The position numbers were made by a program, and so were the translations under genes. The notes under the pieces are model-generated. The model worked only from the letters and a program-made list of their open reading frames with translations, made no database searches and was not told where the DNA came from. From Pseudomonadota bacterium (lineage in GTDB: Bacteria; Pseudomonadota; Alphaproteobacteria; Rhizobiales; Hyphomicrobiaceae): a stretch of 64,000 nt of DNA. How positions within the stretch are numbered: the stretch's first letter is position 1; each line of letters opens with the position of its first letter. This document shows, one piece after another, positions 1 through 8,424 of the stretch. The DNA lies in assembly GCA_023410905.1 (NCBI GenBank), contig JAEYPL010000064.1:1-64000 (forward strand). Direction: 5' to 3'.

Positions 1-851
1 GTGCTGATCGTACCCATGAGGAGTGCGCCGGCCGCGAATAGGCCGAACTCGAGAAGGTAGGCGCCGGAGATCGGCAGGCCGACTACGAGAAGCTTGCGAA
101 AGATCGGTCCGTCGAAGCGCCAGAAACGACCGAGCACATGGTACTTCTTGAACGGCGCACGCGTAACGCAGATCATGAGCGCCACGATGCACATGACGAT
201 GTTGACGATCGTCGTCGCGATACCAGCGCCCAAAAGATCGAGGCGCGGCAGACCCAGTTCGCCGTAGATGAGGCCCCACGCAAGCACGAGATTGGATGGG
301 ATCGCGACGAGCGTGATCCAGAGCGCCGGCTCGGGTCGATTGACCGCACCCATGAAGCCACGAATGGCCATGAACACCCACGCGGGAATGAGGCACCAAC
401 CGAGGCCGAGCAAATAGCGCCCGGCATGCGCGGCGTTCTCAGGCGTCTGCCCGAGTGACATGAGAATATCCGTGCCCCAGAACTGCAGCGCCGTCAGCGG
501 CACACCCGCCAAGACCGAAGCCCACATACCAACGCGCAGCGCACGCCTCACGCCGCGCGGATCGCGCGCGCCAAAGGACTGAGCCGCCAAAGGCGCAACT
601 GCCGCAACGAGCCCCATGCCGACCGTGAAGGCCGCGAACAGCACGGTATGCGCGAGCGCCGCGGCCGCAACGATCTCCGCCCCAAGTCGCCCGAGCAACA
701 TGAGGTCCGTCGTCATCATGGCGATCTGGCCGAGCTGCGTCAGCGCAATGGGCGTCGCGAGCTTGACCGTCTCGGTCATCTCGGCGCGCCAGAGGCTGAA
801 GCCGGGCGCGGATGGCGCGCCCGCCGGGTATGTGCGGTCGTCTGTGGACAT
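1..851 (-). CDS. MATE family multidrug/Na+ efflux transporter (5' part, runs off window)
   Basis: The frame opens at the ATG at 851 and stays open to the left window edge (about 283 codons), so the C-terminal part is missing. The translation starts MSTDDRTYPAGAP, then has a short amphipathic stretch and a series of hydrophobic segments. The MATE hallmarks are in the first half: ALTQLGQIAMMTTDLMLLG near residues 36-54, and VAPLAAQSFGARD, which resembles the conserved loop after the third helix. MATE (NorM-type) proteins are 12-helix inner-membrane antiporters that export cationic drugs or metabolites using Na+ or H+ gradients. About seven helices are visible. Substrate cannot be told. It is transcribed away from the gene at 1091, with 239 bases between them and no recognisable operator. 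Confidence 0.85.
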   Translation of the reverse strand, partial: MSTDDRTYPAGAPSAPGFSLWRAEMTETVKLATPIALTQLGQIAMMTTDLMLLGRLGAEIVAAAALAHTVLFAAFTVGMGLVAAVAPLAAQSFGARDPRGVRRALRVGMWASVLAGVPLTALQFWGTDILMSLGQTPENAAHAGRYLLGLGWCLIPAWVFMAIRGFMGAVNRPEPALWITLVAIPSNLVLAWGLIYGELGLPRLDLLGAGIATTIVNIVMCIVALMICVTRAPFKKYHVLGRFWRFDGPIFRKLLVVGLPISGAYLLEFGLFAAGALLMGTIS

Positions 852-1090
852 GGCGCCTTTCTAGGCAGGTTTCACCGGAATGGAAGCGCGAACTACCGCT
901 TCTCGCGAAAGCGTGAGAACGGGCGTTGCCGAGAAAGCTCTCCCGCCGCGCGCACGTCAACCCCTTGCACTGCCGTCACAAACGCCGGCCACCTGCGCCA
1001 ACGCAGCGGACTGCAATGCGGAGATACTTGCGCGCCGTCGCTCGCGTTGGAAGACTGCGGACCTCAACCGGGCGCGTGGAGGAAACGGCT

Positions 1091-1633
1091 ATGACCGACG
1101 TGAAGCGGATCGTCACCATGAGAGACGTCATCCATCGCGAGATGGGTCAACCGCTCACGAAGCCCATCACGAGGGCCGCTGGCTTGGCGGTCATTGCCAA
1201 CCCGTTCGCGGGCAAGTTCGCGGAAGATCTGAGTTCACTCTTCCCTGTCGGGCGCGCGATCGGAGAAAGGCTTTCCGGGGAACTGCGCGACATGCTCGGC
1301 GGGCCTGCTGTCGCTTATGGCAAAGCGGCGCTTGTCGGCGTCAGCGGAGAGAAGGAGCATGGAGCCGCCTGCATCCATCCCATGCTCGGGCGCCCCATGC
1401 GGGAAGCCATCGGCGGGGGCAAAGCGCTCATCCCTTCGAACGTCAAAGTCGTCGCCCCCGGAGCAAGCATCGATGTCCCCATTGGTCACAAAGACGACGT
1501 CTGGTCGTTCGATCACTTCGACACCATAACCGTGGCCGTCGATGGCGCCCCACGCCCGGACGAGTTGGTTGTCATTCTTGTCCTGGCCGACGGCGGCCGC
1601 CCATTCCCTCGTTGTGGCAGCGGGCCCGTTTGA
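1091..1633 (+). CDS. Amino acid synthesis family protein (DUF1185/AA_synth)
   Basis: A 180-residue protein with no signal peptide. The ATG at 1091 is chosen because GGAGGA lies at 1078-1083; the frame is open further upstream but that part is arginine-rich and looks non-coding. The sequence (GLAVIANPFAGKFAEDL, then GKAALVGVSGEKEHGAACIHP, then KALIPSNVKVV) matches my recollection of the AA_synth family, small soluble proteins named from weak genetic links to amino-acid synthesis and often found beside amidohydrolases, amidases or transporters in proteobacteria. The biochemical activity is unknown. Downstream it converges with the MmgE/PrpD remnant, 15 bases away. Confidence 0.75.
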   Translation: MTDVKRIVTMRDVIHREMGQPLTKPITRAAGLAVIANPFAGKFAEDLSSLFPVGRAIGERLSGELRDMLGGPAVAYGKAALVGVSGEKEHGAACIHPMLGRPMREAIGGGKALIPSNVKVVAPGASIDVPIGHKDDVWSFDHFDTITVAVDGAPRPDELVVILVLADGGRPFPRCGSGPV

Positions 1634-1648
1634 GCCCGTGGCCCGCTT

Positions 1649-1969
1649 TCAGTCCCCGGTCGTGCGCACGCGGTTGGCGAGAATGTCATAAAGCTCGCGC
1701 ACGGGGGCGGCGGTGTCCATGATCTCGACCAATTCGACGACCCGATCGCGGTCTGCATCGCTCAGCAGTCCGCGCACGTTGCCGGCGAACTTTCGCTGAA
1801 CCTCATCCCTGCCGACGTCGCTGTCGGCACGTTCCGCTGCGTACACGCCACCCTCGGCAGCGCGCCCGGCGTGAAGACGCTTGATCATCGCGCCTTCCTG
1901 CGCGGCCATCAGGCCTGCCGCCATCGAGCCGCCGATGCCGAGTGCATTCTGCATGGCGCGCGCCCTCGC
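1649..1969 (-). pseudogene. MmgE/PrpD family remnant (large upstream and internal deletions)
   Basis: The reading frame from about 1969 leftwards contains two blocks typical of different parts of MmgE/PrpD proteins, which are normally about 450 residues. The first, ALGIGGSMAAGLMAAQEGAM followed by KRLHAGRAAEGGVYAA, is the mid-protein substrate-lid region. It is joined directly to a C-terminal block, DEVQRKFAGNVRGLLSDADR through the final LYDILANRV. The intervening roughly 150 or more residues and everything before the first block are missing. MmgE/PrpD members include 2-methylcitrate and aconitate-type dehydratases. At about 100 residues this cannot be an active enzyme. The upstream end fuses into the tail of the small gene at 1909-2142, which marks one deletion junction near 1960. 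A short functional product cannot be excluded. Confidence 0.7.
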
Positions 1970-2142
1970 AAGACGACGAGCTCCCGCATCATAGCGTCAG
2001 CAATGGCATTCATGGGCAGCCATCGCGCACCAGCATCACGCACTGCCGCCTGAAGGAGCGCCTGCACTTCGGCCACATCCTGCTCGTTAATCTCCGCGAT
2101 CGCGGCCGCGACCGCGGCCGCTTCATCCTCACTCATGCTCAT
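1909..2142 (-). CDS. Small acidic protein translationally coupled to the CobW gene
   Basis: A 77-residue frame beginning MSMSEDEAAAVAAAIAEINE, with two possible ATGs at 2142 and 2136. Both lie inside the last codons of the upstream CobW-type GTPase gene, whose stop is at 2129-2131. This overlap is the typical layout of a translationally coupled gene, so I call it real although I do not recognise the family. Residues 1-60 look like a helical, acidic, cytosolic domain (DVAEVQALLQAAVRDAGARW). The last dozen residues (after APCRM) are read out of frame through the MmgE/PrpD remnant, so the natural C-terminus was probably replaced by a deletion. The context hints at a partner of the zinc GTPase, but this is inference. 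Confidence 0.5.
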   Translation of the reverse strand: MSMSEDEAAAVAAAIAEINEQDVAEVQALLQAAVRDAGARWLPMNAIADAMMRELVVLRGRAPCRMHSASAARWRQA

Positions 2143-3394
2143 GATTTCTGCTCCAGGCTGGAAACGGATCAGGAAGCTGTCGCCAGCTCTTGGTATCAAC
2201 ACGCCCCGAGTTCGGCAGCGCCATCAAGCAGCGGTCGAGCGAAGCCCGGATCGCCCGCTCATCCATGTCGCGCGTCCCGATGAAGACAATTTCCTGCTTG
2301 CGGTCCCCGAACGGCTCGTTCCAGCGACGCTTGATCATCGCCACGTGCTCCGGATCCTGCGGCCAGCGCTCCTTCGGCATCGCGGCCCACCAGAACCCCG
2401 CTGCATTATGACGGACGAGTGCGCCCGCCATGCTGACTTCGCCGCACCATTCAGGGCGCGTCGCGATCCAGAAGAAGCCTTTCGCACGCACGACGTTCGG
2501 CCACGTCGTGTTGAAGAAATCATGCAGCTTCGCGGGTTCAAACGGTGTGATGGCGCGGTAGACAAAGCTGCGGATGCCGTACTCTTCGGTCTCGGGCACA
2601 TGATCCTTGAAGCCATTCAGCTCCTTGAACCAGAGGGGATGGCGATGCGCGTTCTCGCAATCGAAACGGCCAGTGTCCAGCACCTCATGGAGCGGCACGC
2701 GCCCCTCGGTTGCTTCGATGATGCGCGCGCTCGCATTGAGTGCGCGAACGATCATGCGCGCTGCTTCCACCTGCTGCGGTGCTGCGACGTCGAGCTTATT
2801 GAGCACGACGACATCCGCAAACTCGATCTGCTCGACCAGCAGATTGACGAGGGGCCGGTCATCATCTTCACCGAGCGCCTCTCCCCGATCCGCGAGGAAA
2901 TCCGTGGAGCTATAGTCCTTCAGCAGGTTGGCTGCATCGACGACGGTCACCATCGTATCGAGACGCGCGACGTCGCCGAGGCTCACGCCGTTCTCATCGC
3001 GGAAATCGAAGGTGGCGGCGACCGGCAGCGGCTCGGAGATACCCGTCGACTCGATCAGCAGGTAATCGAACTTCCCCTGCTCCGCGAGGCGTCGCACTTC
3101 GTTGAGCAGATCATCGCGCAGCGTGCAGCAAATGCACCCGTTCGACATCTCGACGAGCGCCTCGTCCGTGCGCGAGAGATCGGCGCCACCATCACGCACG
3201 AGATCGGCGTCGATATTCACCTCGCTCATGTCGTTGACGATGACCGCGACCTTCCGCCCCTCGCGATTATTCAGGACATGATTGAGGAGCGTGGTCTTGC
3301 CCGCCCCCAGGAAGCCCGACAGAACGGTGACGGGCAATCGATGGTCCGGCCGCGCCTCCGCGTCCCCCAGATGCCTCATAAGCACTTGATCCAT
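2129..3394 (-). CDS. CobW/COG0523 family GTPase, probable zinc metallochaperone
   Basis: A 421-residue GTPase. Walker A is GFLGAGKT at residues 27-34, followed by the CobW family metal-binding CxCC motif (GCICC, C87-C90), an ESTG box, and NKLD as the guanine-specificity motif. The C-terminal half (from RHPLWFKELNG) matches the CobW C-terminal domain of the long ZigA/YciC-type subgroup. COG0523 proteins deliver metals (Zn, Co, Ni) to client enzymes at the expense of GTP. The zinc assignment is supported by a Zur-box-like palindrome 33 bases upstream of the ATG (3428-3450), which predicts repression under zinc-replete conditions. The downstream 77-residue gene overlaps its stop. Start at 3394 is the first ATG after the operator; MRHLGD six codons in is an alternative. 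Confidence 0.88.
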   Translation of the reverse strand: MDQVLMRHLGDAEARPDHRLPVTVLSGFLGAGKTTLLNHVLNNREGRKVAVIVNDMSEVNIDADLVRDGGADLSRTDEALVEMSNGCICCTLRDDLLNEVRRLAEQGKFDYLLIESTGISEPLPVAATFDFRDENGVSLGDVARLDTMVTVVDAANLLKDYSSTDFLADRGEALGEDDDRPLVNLLVEQIEFADVVVLNKLDVAAPQQVEAARMIVRALNASARIIEATEGRVPLHEVLDTGRFDCENAHRHPLWFKELNGFKDHVPETEEYGIRSFVYRAITPFEPAKLHDFFNTTWPNVVRAKGFFWIATRPEWCGEVSMAGALVRHNAAGFWWAAMPKERWPQDPEHVAMIKRRWNEPFGDRKQEIVFIGTRDMDERAIRASLDRCLMALPNSGRVDTKSWRQLPDPFPAWSRNHEHE

Positions 3395-3427
3395 AAGCCC
3401 TCTCGCTTTCGATCATCTCATCTATAT

Positions 3428-3450
3428 GTAATGTTATACTATTACATATC
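3428..3450. promoter_or_regulatory. Zur-box-like operator
   Basis: A 23-base element whose left half GTAATGTTATA fits the proteobacterial Zur consensus (GnAATGTTATAnnATAACATTnC) at every fixed position; the right half ATTACATATC has two mismatches. It also contains a perfect 9-base inverted repeat, ATATGTAAT at 3424-3432 against ATTACATAT at 3441-3449. It is a strikingly AT-rich patch in GC-rich DNA, lying just upstream of the CobW-type gene, and overlaps sequences that could serve as its -10 region. The divergent SDR gene at 3567 could also be affected. Confidence 0.7.
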
Positions 3451-3566
3451 CGCCGTCGAGTGGGGTTTGTGTTCCGCCTCTCGGCGAGGCAGCGAAGTGG
3501 GCTTGTTGAGGTGAATGCGGACGTGCAGTCTGGCGTCAAACAAATCAACGGGTGGAGGAAGCGCAG

Positions 3567-4379
3567 ATGCCGGAAATGGGGCTCGAGGGTAAGGTCGCGA
3601 TCGTCACGGGTGCAGGCTCGCGCGCCGCCGGCATCGGCAATGGGCGTGCAGCAGCCATCCTGCTCGCGCGCGAAGGCTGCAAGGTCGCCCTTCTCGACGC
3701 GACGAGGGATCTCGGCCAAGCCACCAAGGAGATCATCGACGCCGAGGGCCGCACATCCATGGTCGTCGTCGGCAACGTCGCGGATCAGGCATCGTGCGCC
3801 GCGGCGGTAAAGACCGTCGCCGAGGCGTGGGGCCGCGTGGATATCCTCGTCAACAATGTCGGCATAGGCGGTCCGATGGGCAATGCGGTCGACACGAACG
3901 CCGAAGCGTGGGATGCGGCCATGCGCATCAATGTCACGTCGATGATGCTCATGGCCAAGTATGCCATCCCCGAGATGCGCAAGCAGGGCGGCGGCTCGAT
4001 CATCAACATCTCGTCGATCGACGGCCTCAAGGGCGGAAATCCCAGCCTCTTCTATTCCGCATCGAAAGGCGCCGTGGTGAACATGACCCGCTCCATGGCC
4101 GCGCATCACGGCCCCGAGGGCATCCGCGTGAACTGCATCGCGCCGGGTTATGTCTACACGCCCATGGTCTTTGCCGCTGGTATGGAAGCCGAACTGCGCG
4201 AGGCGCGACGCCTGAATACGCTCCTGCACACCGAAGGCACCGGTTGGGATATCGGTAAGGGCGTCGTCTACCTCGCATCGGAACAGGCACGCTGGGTGAC
4301 TGGTATCATCCTCTCCATAGACGCCGGCTCCTCGGCCGGCACGGTCGGCAATACCACCCCGACAAAGGCGTTCGACTGA
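3567..4379 (+). CDS. Short-chain dehydrogenase/reductase (SDR)
   Basis: A 270-residue classical SDR. The cofactor-binding glycine motif is TGAGSRAAGIGNG near residue 14, with a NNVG motif (ILVNNVGIGG) and the catalytic Ser followed by Y-x3-K (SSIDG, then FYSASKGA). Such enzymes oxidise or reduce alcohol/ketone substrates with NAD(P). The ATG at 3567 is chosen because GGAGG lies at 3554-3558; a GTG at 3552 would swallow the ribosome site. Its neighbour 73 bases downstream is an enolase-superfamily dehydratase, so the two may act in one sugar-acid or hydroxy-acid pathway. Substrate is not predictable from sequence. Confidence 0.88.
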   Translation: MPEMGLEGKVAIVTGAGSRAAGIGNGRAAAILLAREGCKVALLDATRDLGQATKEIIDAEGRTSMVVVGNVADQASCAAAVKTVAEAWGRVDILVNNVGIGGPMGNAVDTNAEAWDAAMRINVTSMMLMAKYAIPEMRKQGGGSIINISSIDGLKGGNPSLFYSASKGAVVNMTRSMAAHHGPEGIRVNCIAPGYVYTPMVFAAGMEAELREARRLNTLLHTEGTGWDIGKGVVYLASEQARWVTGIILSIDAGSSAGTVGNTTPTKAFD

Positions 4380-4452
4380 GACTGCATGGCTCAGCACCGG
4401 CGTTCTGATCTAAGCTCGCATCAACAAGAAACAACTCTGCGGAGGATAGCCC

Positions 4453-5670
4453 ATGGCCGCCACGAAGGTCGCAAAACTCGAGACGCTTTCCTGTGATGCT
4501 GGTTGGCGCAACTACCATTTCGTTAAGATCACGACCGATACGGGGATCGTGGGCTGGAGCGAGTTCGACGAGGGTTTTGGCGCGCCGGGCCTGAGTGCCG
4601 CCATTCAGCGGCTCGCGCCGCGCGTCGTCGGCCAGAATGCGCATGACCATGAGCGCATCTACAATGAGCTTTACGCGATCACACGGCCCGCAGCCGGCGG
4701 CGTCGTGGCGCTCGCGCTCGGTGCCATCGAGAATGCGCTGCTCGATGCGAAAGCCAAGAGCCTCGACGTTCCCTGCTACGAGCTGCTCGGCGGCAAAATC
4801 CGCGATCGCATTCGCGTGTACTGGTCGCACTGTGCAACGTGGCGCATCAATCATCCGAGCTACTACAAGCCCGCAATTACCGACCTTGACGGCGTCAAGA
4901 GCCTCGGCCGCGAAGTGCGCGAGAAAGGCTTCACGGCCTGCAAGACGAACATCTTCATCTATGAGGGTGAGAAGAATCCCAAGGGCTATCGGCCAGGGTT
5001 CGGCTCGCCCAATCAGCCCGATCTCAACATCGAGCGGAACACCCTGCGTAACCTCCGCATGCATCTCGAAGCCTTGCGCGACGGTGTCGGTCCGGACGTG
5101 GACATCCTTCTGGACCTCAACTTCAACGCCAAGACTGAGGGCTATCTCAAGATCCTGCGCGAGATCGCGGACCTCGACATGTTCTGGATCGAGATCGACA
5201 GCTACAATCCCGAAGCGCTCGGCTATATCCGCCGCCAGAGCCCGCATCCGATTTCATCCTGCGAGACGCTGCTCGGCATCCGCGAATTCCTGCCCTATTT
5301 CCGCGAGCAGGCCATGGATGTGGCCATCATCGACACACCCTGGAATGGCGTCTGGCAATCCATGAAGATCGCCAATCTCGCTGAAGCCTACGAGGTGAAC
5401 GTCGCCCCGCACAATTTCTACGGCCACCTCTGCACGATGATGAACGCGCACTTCTCGGCCTGCGTGCCGAACCTGCGCATCATGGAGACCGATATCGATC
5501 GCCTCGCATGGGATCACGAGCTTTTCACGCACGTGCCCGAATACAAGGACGGCCACCTCATTCTGCCGGACCGTCCCGGCTGGGGCACTGAGCCGAACGA
5601 AGCGGCACTCGCCGAGCACCAGCCAAAAAACAATTCCGGCTTGCTCAACTACGGCAGTCAGAAGAAGTAG
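4453..5670 (+). CDS. Mandelate racemase/muconate lactonizing enzyme family dehydratase
   Basis: A 405-residue enolase-superfamily enzyme with a GGAGG ribosome site at 4441-4445. The metal ligands can be placed: D221 (LLDLNFN), E247 (WIEIDS) and E271 (SCETLLG). Catalytic candidates are K164 in ACKTNIF and H320 in APHNFYGH. This pattern fits the mandelate-racemase group, which abstracts a proton alpha to a carboxylate, typically in dehydration of sugar acids. Pairing with the SDR immediately upstream suggests catabolism of an aldonic or hydroxy acid. The exact substrate is not determinable here. It converges with the methyltransferase-like gene at 5713-6318. Confidence 0.88.
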   Translation: MAATKVAKLETLSCDAGWRNYHFVKITTDTGIVGWSEFDEGFGAPGLSAAIQRLAPRVVGQNAHDHERIYNELYAITRPAAGGVVALALGAIENALLDAKAKSLDVPCYELLGGKIRDRIRVYWSHCATWRINHPSYYKPAITDLDGVKSLGREVREKGFTACKTNIFIYEGEKNPKGYRPGFGSPNQPDLNIERNTLRNLRMHLEALRDGVGPDVDILLDLNFNAKTEGYLKILREIADLDMFWIEIDSYNPEALGYIRRQSPHPISSCETLLGIREFLPYFREQAMDVAIIDTPWNGVWQSMKIANLAEAYEVNVAPHNFYGHLCTMMNAHFSACVPNLRIMETDIDRLAWDHELFTHVPEYKDGHLILPDRPGWGTEPNEAALAEHQPKNNSGLLNYGSQKK

Positions 5671-5712
5671 CGCGCAGACGGAGGCCGCGCGCGCTAACGA
5701 ATTGCTGCGTCT

Positions 5713-6318
5713 CTAGAAGAGCCGGAAGAGCACGGGCAGGACGCCCGTCTCCTGCAGGTATTCGATGGTCTCGATGACGGGAAACACGGCGACGAAGGGC
5801 AAGGCGTCCAGCAATGTGCGCCTGAGTGCCTTCGGCGAGAAGATCACTTCCTGCGTATCCTCATAGAGCGCGAATTTCGGCCAGAACATCGGCGTGCGCC
5901 GCGCATAGGCCTCATATGAAGGGCCGAACATGGTGCGCAGATACTCGGCTTCCTTTGTCGCAGTCACACGCAGCACGGCATAGGCGCCGAGACCCAGCAA
6001 GAGCGCAACCAGCAATGAGCCGTACATGAGCCCGATGCCGACAGCGCCGATCGTCGAGAAGAAATAGAGCGGATTTCGCGTCGTCGAGTACGGACCCGTC
6101 GTGACGAGTTCGACGTTCTTCTTCGCGCCGACATAGAGGATGCTCCACATTCGTCCCGCTATGCAGACGAACGCCAGCGCTATTCCCGAAATCTCGATGA
6201 ACTCGTGCGCACTTCCCTCTAGAGAGGGTTGTGCCAGCAGCAGCAACGGCAGCGCGAGCAGCACACCAGCCTGAATGATTTGAATGCGCCGACGCTGAAG
6301 GACAGGTTCGGTTCTCAT
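5713..6318 (-). CDS. Isoprenylcysteine carboxyl methyltransferase-like membrane protein
   Basis: A 201-residue integral membrane protein with four or more hydrophobic helices. It carries the family signature TTGPYSTTRNPLYFFSTIGA (SAM-binding, residues roughly 87-106) and a second part ending FGPSYEAYARRTPMFWP. Bacterial ICMT/PEMT-like proteins methylate membrane-associated lipids or small carboxylates; most are uncharacterised. I take the ATG at 6318, preceded on its strand by GGGGGTG, over an upstream ATG at 6342. It stands alone between convergent and co-directional genes, with no obvious partner. A second member of the family lies at 25197. Confidence 0.8.
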   Translation of the reverse strand: MRTEPVLQRRRIQIIQAGVLLALPLLLLAQPSLEGSAHEFIEISGIALAFVCIAGRMWSILYVGAKKNVELVTTGPYSTTRNPLYFFSTIGAVGIGLMYGSLLVALLLGLGAYAVLRVTATKEAEYLRTMFGPSYEAYARRTPMFWPKFALYEDTQEVIFSPKALRRTLLDALPFVAVFPVIETIEYLQETGVLPVLFRLF

Positions 6319-6400
6319 GGACACCCCCGGCAAACCACACATGCCGGTTCTGCCCGAATTGCAGCTAATTTAGGGCAACGCGAATCCCTCTCGCTCGGTT

Positions 6401-7135
6401 TTATGCCGCATCATGGAAGATGATGCCGAGCGTGTGCCGGCGCCCGCCCAGCACCTCGCTCACGCCATGTCGGAGGTTTACCCGGTAGGTTCCGCGCGTC
6501 CCGGCTACCGGCCGGTGATGGACAGCGAACACGACGGCGTCCCCTTGCCCCAGCGGCGCGACGGAGGCACGTGACTGCATCCGGGGGCGCTGCTCCGTTA
6601 TGACGAACTCCCCGCCTTTGAAATCGCTCCCAGGTGCCGAAAGAAGGATCGCGACCTGCAGCGGAAAGACATGCGCTCCATAGAGATCCTGATGCAGGCA
6701 GTTGTAGTCGCCCGCCACGTACTGCAGGAGCAGCGGCGTCGGCCGCGGCTGGCCCGCATCATGACAGCGCTCCAGGAACTCGGCGTGTTCGCTCGGGAAG
6801 CGCGCTTCCACACTCATGGCTTCGTGCCAGCGGTTCGCGATCGAGGCCAGCGGCGGATAGAGCGTCGTGCGTAAGCGCGCGATCAGCTCCGGCAGCGGAT
6901 AGCTGAAGTACTTGTATTCGCCACGCCCGAAGCCATGCCGCGCCATATGAATGTGACTTCGAAAATGACGGTCGTCGGGATACATCTCCGCCACCGCACG
7001 GCATTGCTCCCGAACGAGCAATTGCGGAAGCACCGCAAAGCCGCGCGCATCGAGGCTCTTTCCCACGGTCTCCCAATCGATCGCTTGCGTCGGTTCGAGG
7101 CGCGCCGATTTCTCGCGCGTCAGAATTTTGCTCAT
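6401..7135 (-). CDS. 2OG-Fe(II) oxygenase coupled to ada
   Basis: A 244-residue protein whose second half is a 2-oxoglutarate/Fe(II) dioxygenase fold. The iron ligands H148 and D150 sit in NCLHQDLYG; the distal His is H206 or H207 and the 2OG-binding arginine probably R218 (TYRVNLRHGVSEV). The first ATG overlaps the stop of ada by four bases, so the two are translationally coupled. In many bacteria ada is followed by alkB, which repairs alkylated bases by oxidative demethylation. This protein is not a classical AlkB, but has the same chemistry and the same position, so a role in alkylation or nucleic-acid repair is a reasonable inference. It resembles a widespread family annotated only as 2OG-Fe(II) oxygenase. 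Confidence 0.82.
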   Translation of the reverse strand: MSKILTREKSARLEPTQAIDWETVGKSLDARGFAVLPQLLVREQCRAVAEMYPDDRHFRSHIHMARHGFGRGEYKYFSYPLPELIARLRTTLYPPLASIANRWHEAMSVEARFPSEHAEFLERCHDAGQPRPTPLLLQYVAGDYNCLHQDLYGAHVFPLQVAILLSAPGSDFKGGEFVITEQRPRMQSRASVAPLGQGDAVVFAVHHRPVAGTRGTYRVNLRHGVSEVLGGRRHTLGIIFHDAA

Positions 7136-8214
7136 GAGCGCTGCTCCCGCGCCAGCAGCTTGCGCTTGCGTGCCACACCCCAGCGATAGCCGGAAAGCCC
7201 ACCGTCATTGCGCACTACGCGATGACAGGGAATCGCAACCGCAATGCGGTTCGCCGCGCAGGCCGCAGCCACGGCGCGCACCGCCTTCGGCAGGCCAATG
7301 CGCTCGGCAAGCTCGCTGTAGCTCAGGGTCGAGCCGACAGGGATTTCACGGAGCGCCTGCCAGACCCGATGCTGAAAGGCCGTGCCGCGCACATCGAGCG
7401 GCAGATCGAACGCGCTGCCCGGTGCCTCGATGAGTGCGATCGTCCGCGCCACGACATCCTCGAACTGCCGATCACCGCCTATCAGCTCAGATTTGGGAAA
7501 GCGCTCCTCGAGATCGCGCACGAGCGCTTCCGGATCATCACCGAGCAGGATGGCGGCAATACCTTTGTCGCTCGCCGCGACCAGGATCGCGCCGAGGGAG
7601 CATTTCCCGATCGCGAAGCGGAGTTGCATGTTCTTGCCACCTGCGCGGAACGTCGTGGGTGTCATGCCGAGCACTTCGTCGGCATTGGCATAGAAGCGGC
7701 CGCTAGAATTGAAGCCGGCCTCGTGAATGGCTTCGGTCACGCTCGTGTTCCTTTTCAGATTGTCGCGCACGCGTTTCTGGCGATGTGCCGTGGCGTAGGC
7801 CTTGGGTGTTACGCCCGTCGTACTCTTGAAGATGCGATGGAAGTAATAGGGGCTGAGCCCAACGGCATCAGCCAGCGCATCGAGCGTCAGCGGCTCCTCG
7901 GCAGCCTCGATCATGCGGCACGCTTCCGCGACCATGCGTGCGTGCTCGACATCCTGTGATGCCGCATCGGGCTTGCAGCGTTTGCAGGGACGGAAGCCGG
8001 CGGCGCGTGCGGCCTCCCCCGAGGCGTGGAATGCCATATTCTCGCGGCGCGCGTGGCGCGATGGGCAGGACGGTCGGCAGTAGATGCCGGTCGTCGAGAC
8101 CGAATAGACGAACGTGCCGTCCGAAGACTTGTCACGTGCGATGACCGCCGCGTAATAGCGGCCCTGCGTCTCGGCAGAGCGGCGGCTCGTCGATTTATCG
8201 ATGGTGCGTGTCAT
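7132..8214 (-). CDS. ada: Bifunctional Ada: methylphosphotriester sensor, AraC-type activator and O6-methylguanine methyltransferase
   Basis: A 360-residue full-length Ada. The N-terminal zinc domain has four cysteines at C46, C50, C77 and C80 (GIYCRPSC and PCKRC); C46 would be the methyl acceptor from DNA phosphotriesters. An AraC helix-turn-helix domain follows (LADAVGLSPYYFHRIFKSTT, about residues 113-190). The C-terminal methyltransferase domain has the active-site C330 in IPCHRVV. Methylated Ada activates its own promoter in the adaptive response. It overlaps the 2OG oxygenase gene by four bases, forming a two-gene alkylation-response operon. Its promoter must lie in the 210 bases between it and the divergent hydrolase gene at 8425; I could not identify an Ada box there. 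Confidence 0.95.
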   Translation of the reverse strand: MTRTIDKSTSRRSAETQGRYYAAVIARDKSSDGTFVYSVSTTGIYCRPSCPSRHARRENMAFHASGEAARAAGFRPCKRCKPDAASQDVEHARMVAEACRMIEAAEEPLTLDALADAVGLSPYYFHRIFKSTTGVTPKAYATAHRQKRVRDNLKRNTSVTEAIHEAGFNSSGRFYANADEVLGMTPTTFRAGGKNMQLRFAIGKCSLGAILVAASDKGIAAILLGDDPEALVRDLEERFPKSELIGGDRQFEDVVARTIALIEAPGSAFDLPLDVRGTAFQHRVWQALREIPVGSTLSYSELAERIGLPKAVRAVAAACAANRIAVAIPCHRVVRNDGGLSGYRWGVARKRKLLAREQRS

Positions 8215-8424
8215 CGCTCGCGTCCTATCTCACTTCCTGGATTGGAAGATAGGCGCCCGCCTTGCCGATCGCACTCCGATCCTTGCTTTCAAATCCAGAT
8301 TTTCAATGAACGGCTGACACAGACGCCTGACCTACCATCATTTGGAGGATTGACCGGGGCGCTGCTCTGCCTGCCAATGAGCCGCCCTGACCGGCCGCCC
8401 GCACCTTGAACCTAGGTGATCATC

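Noticed and set aside
2135..3514. Long rightward open frame of about 459 codons opposite the CobW-type gene
   Set aside because: Compositional shadow of a real GC-rich gene; no family motif, no ribosome site and opposite orientation to a clear GTPase.
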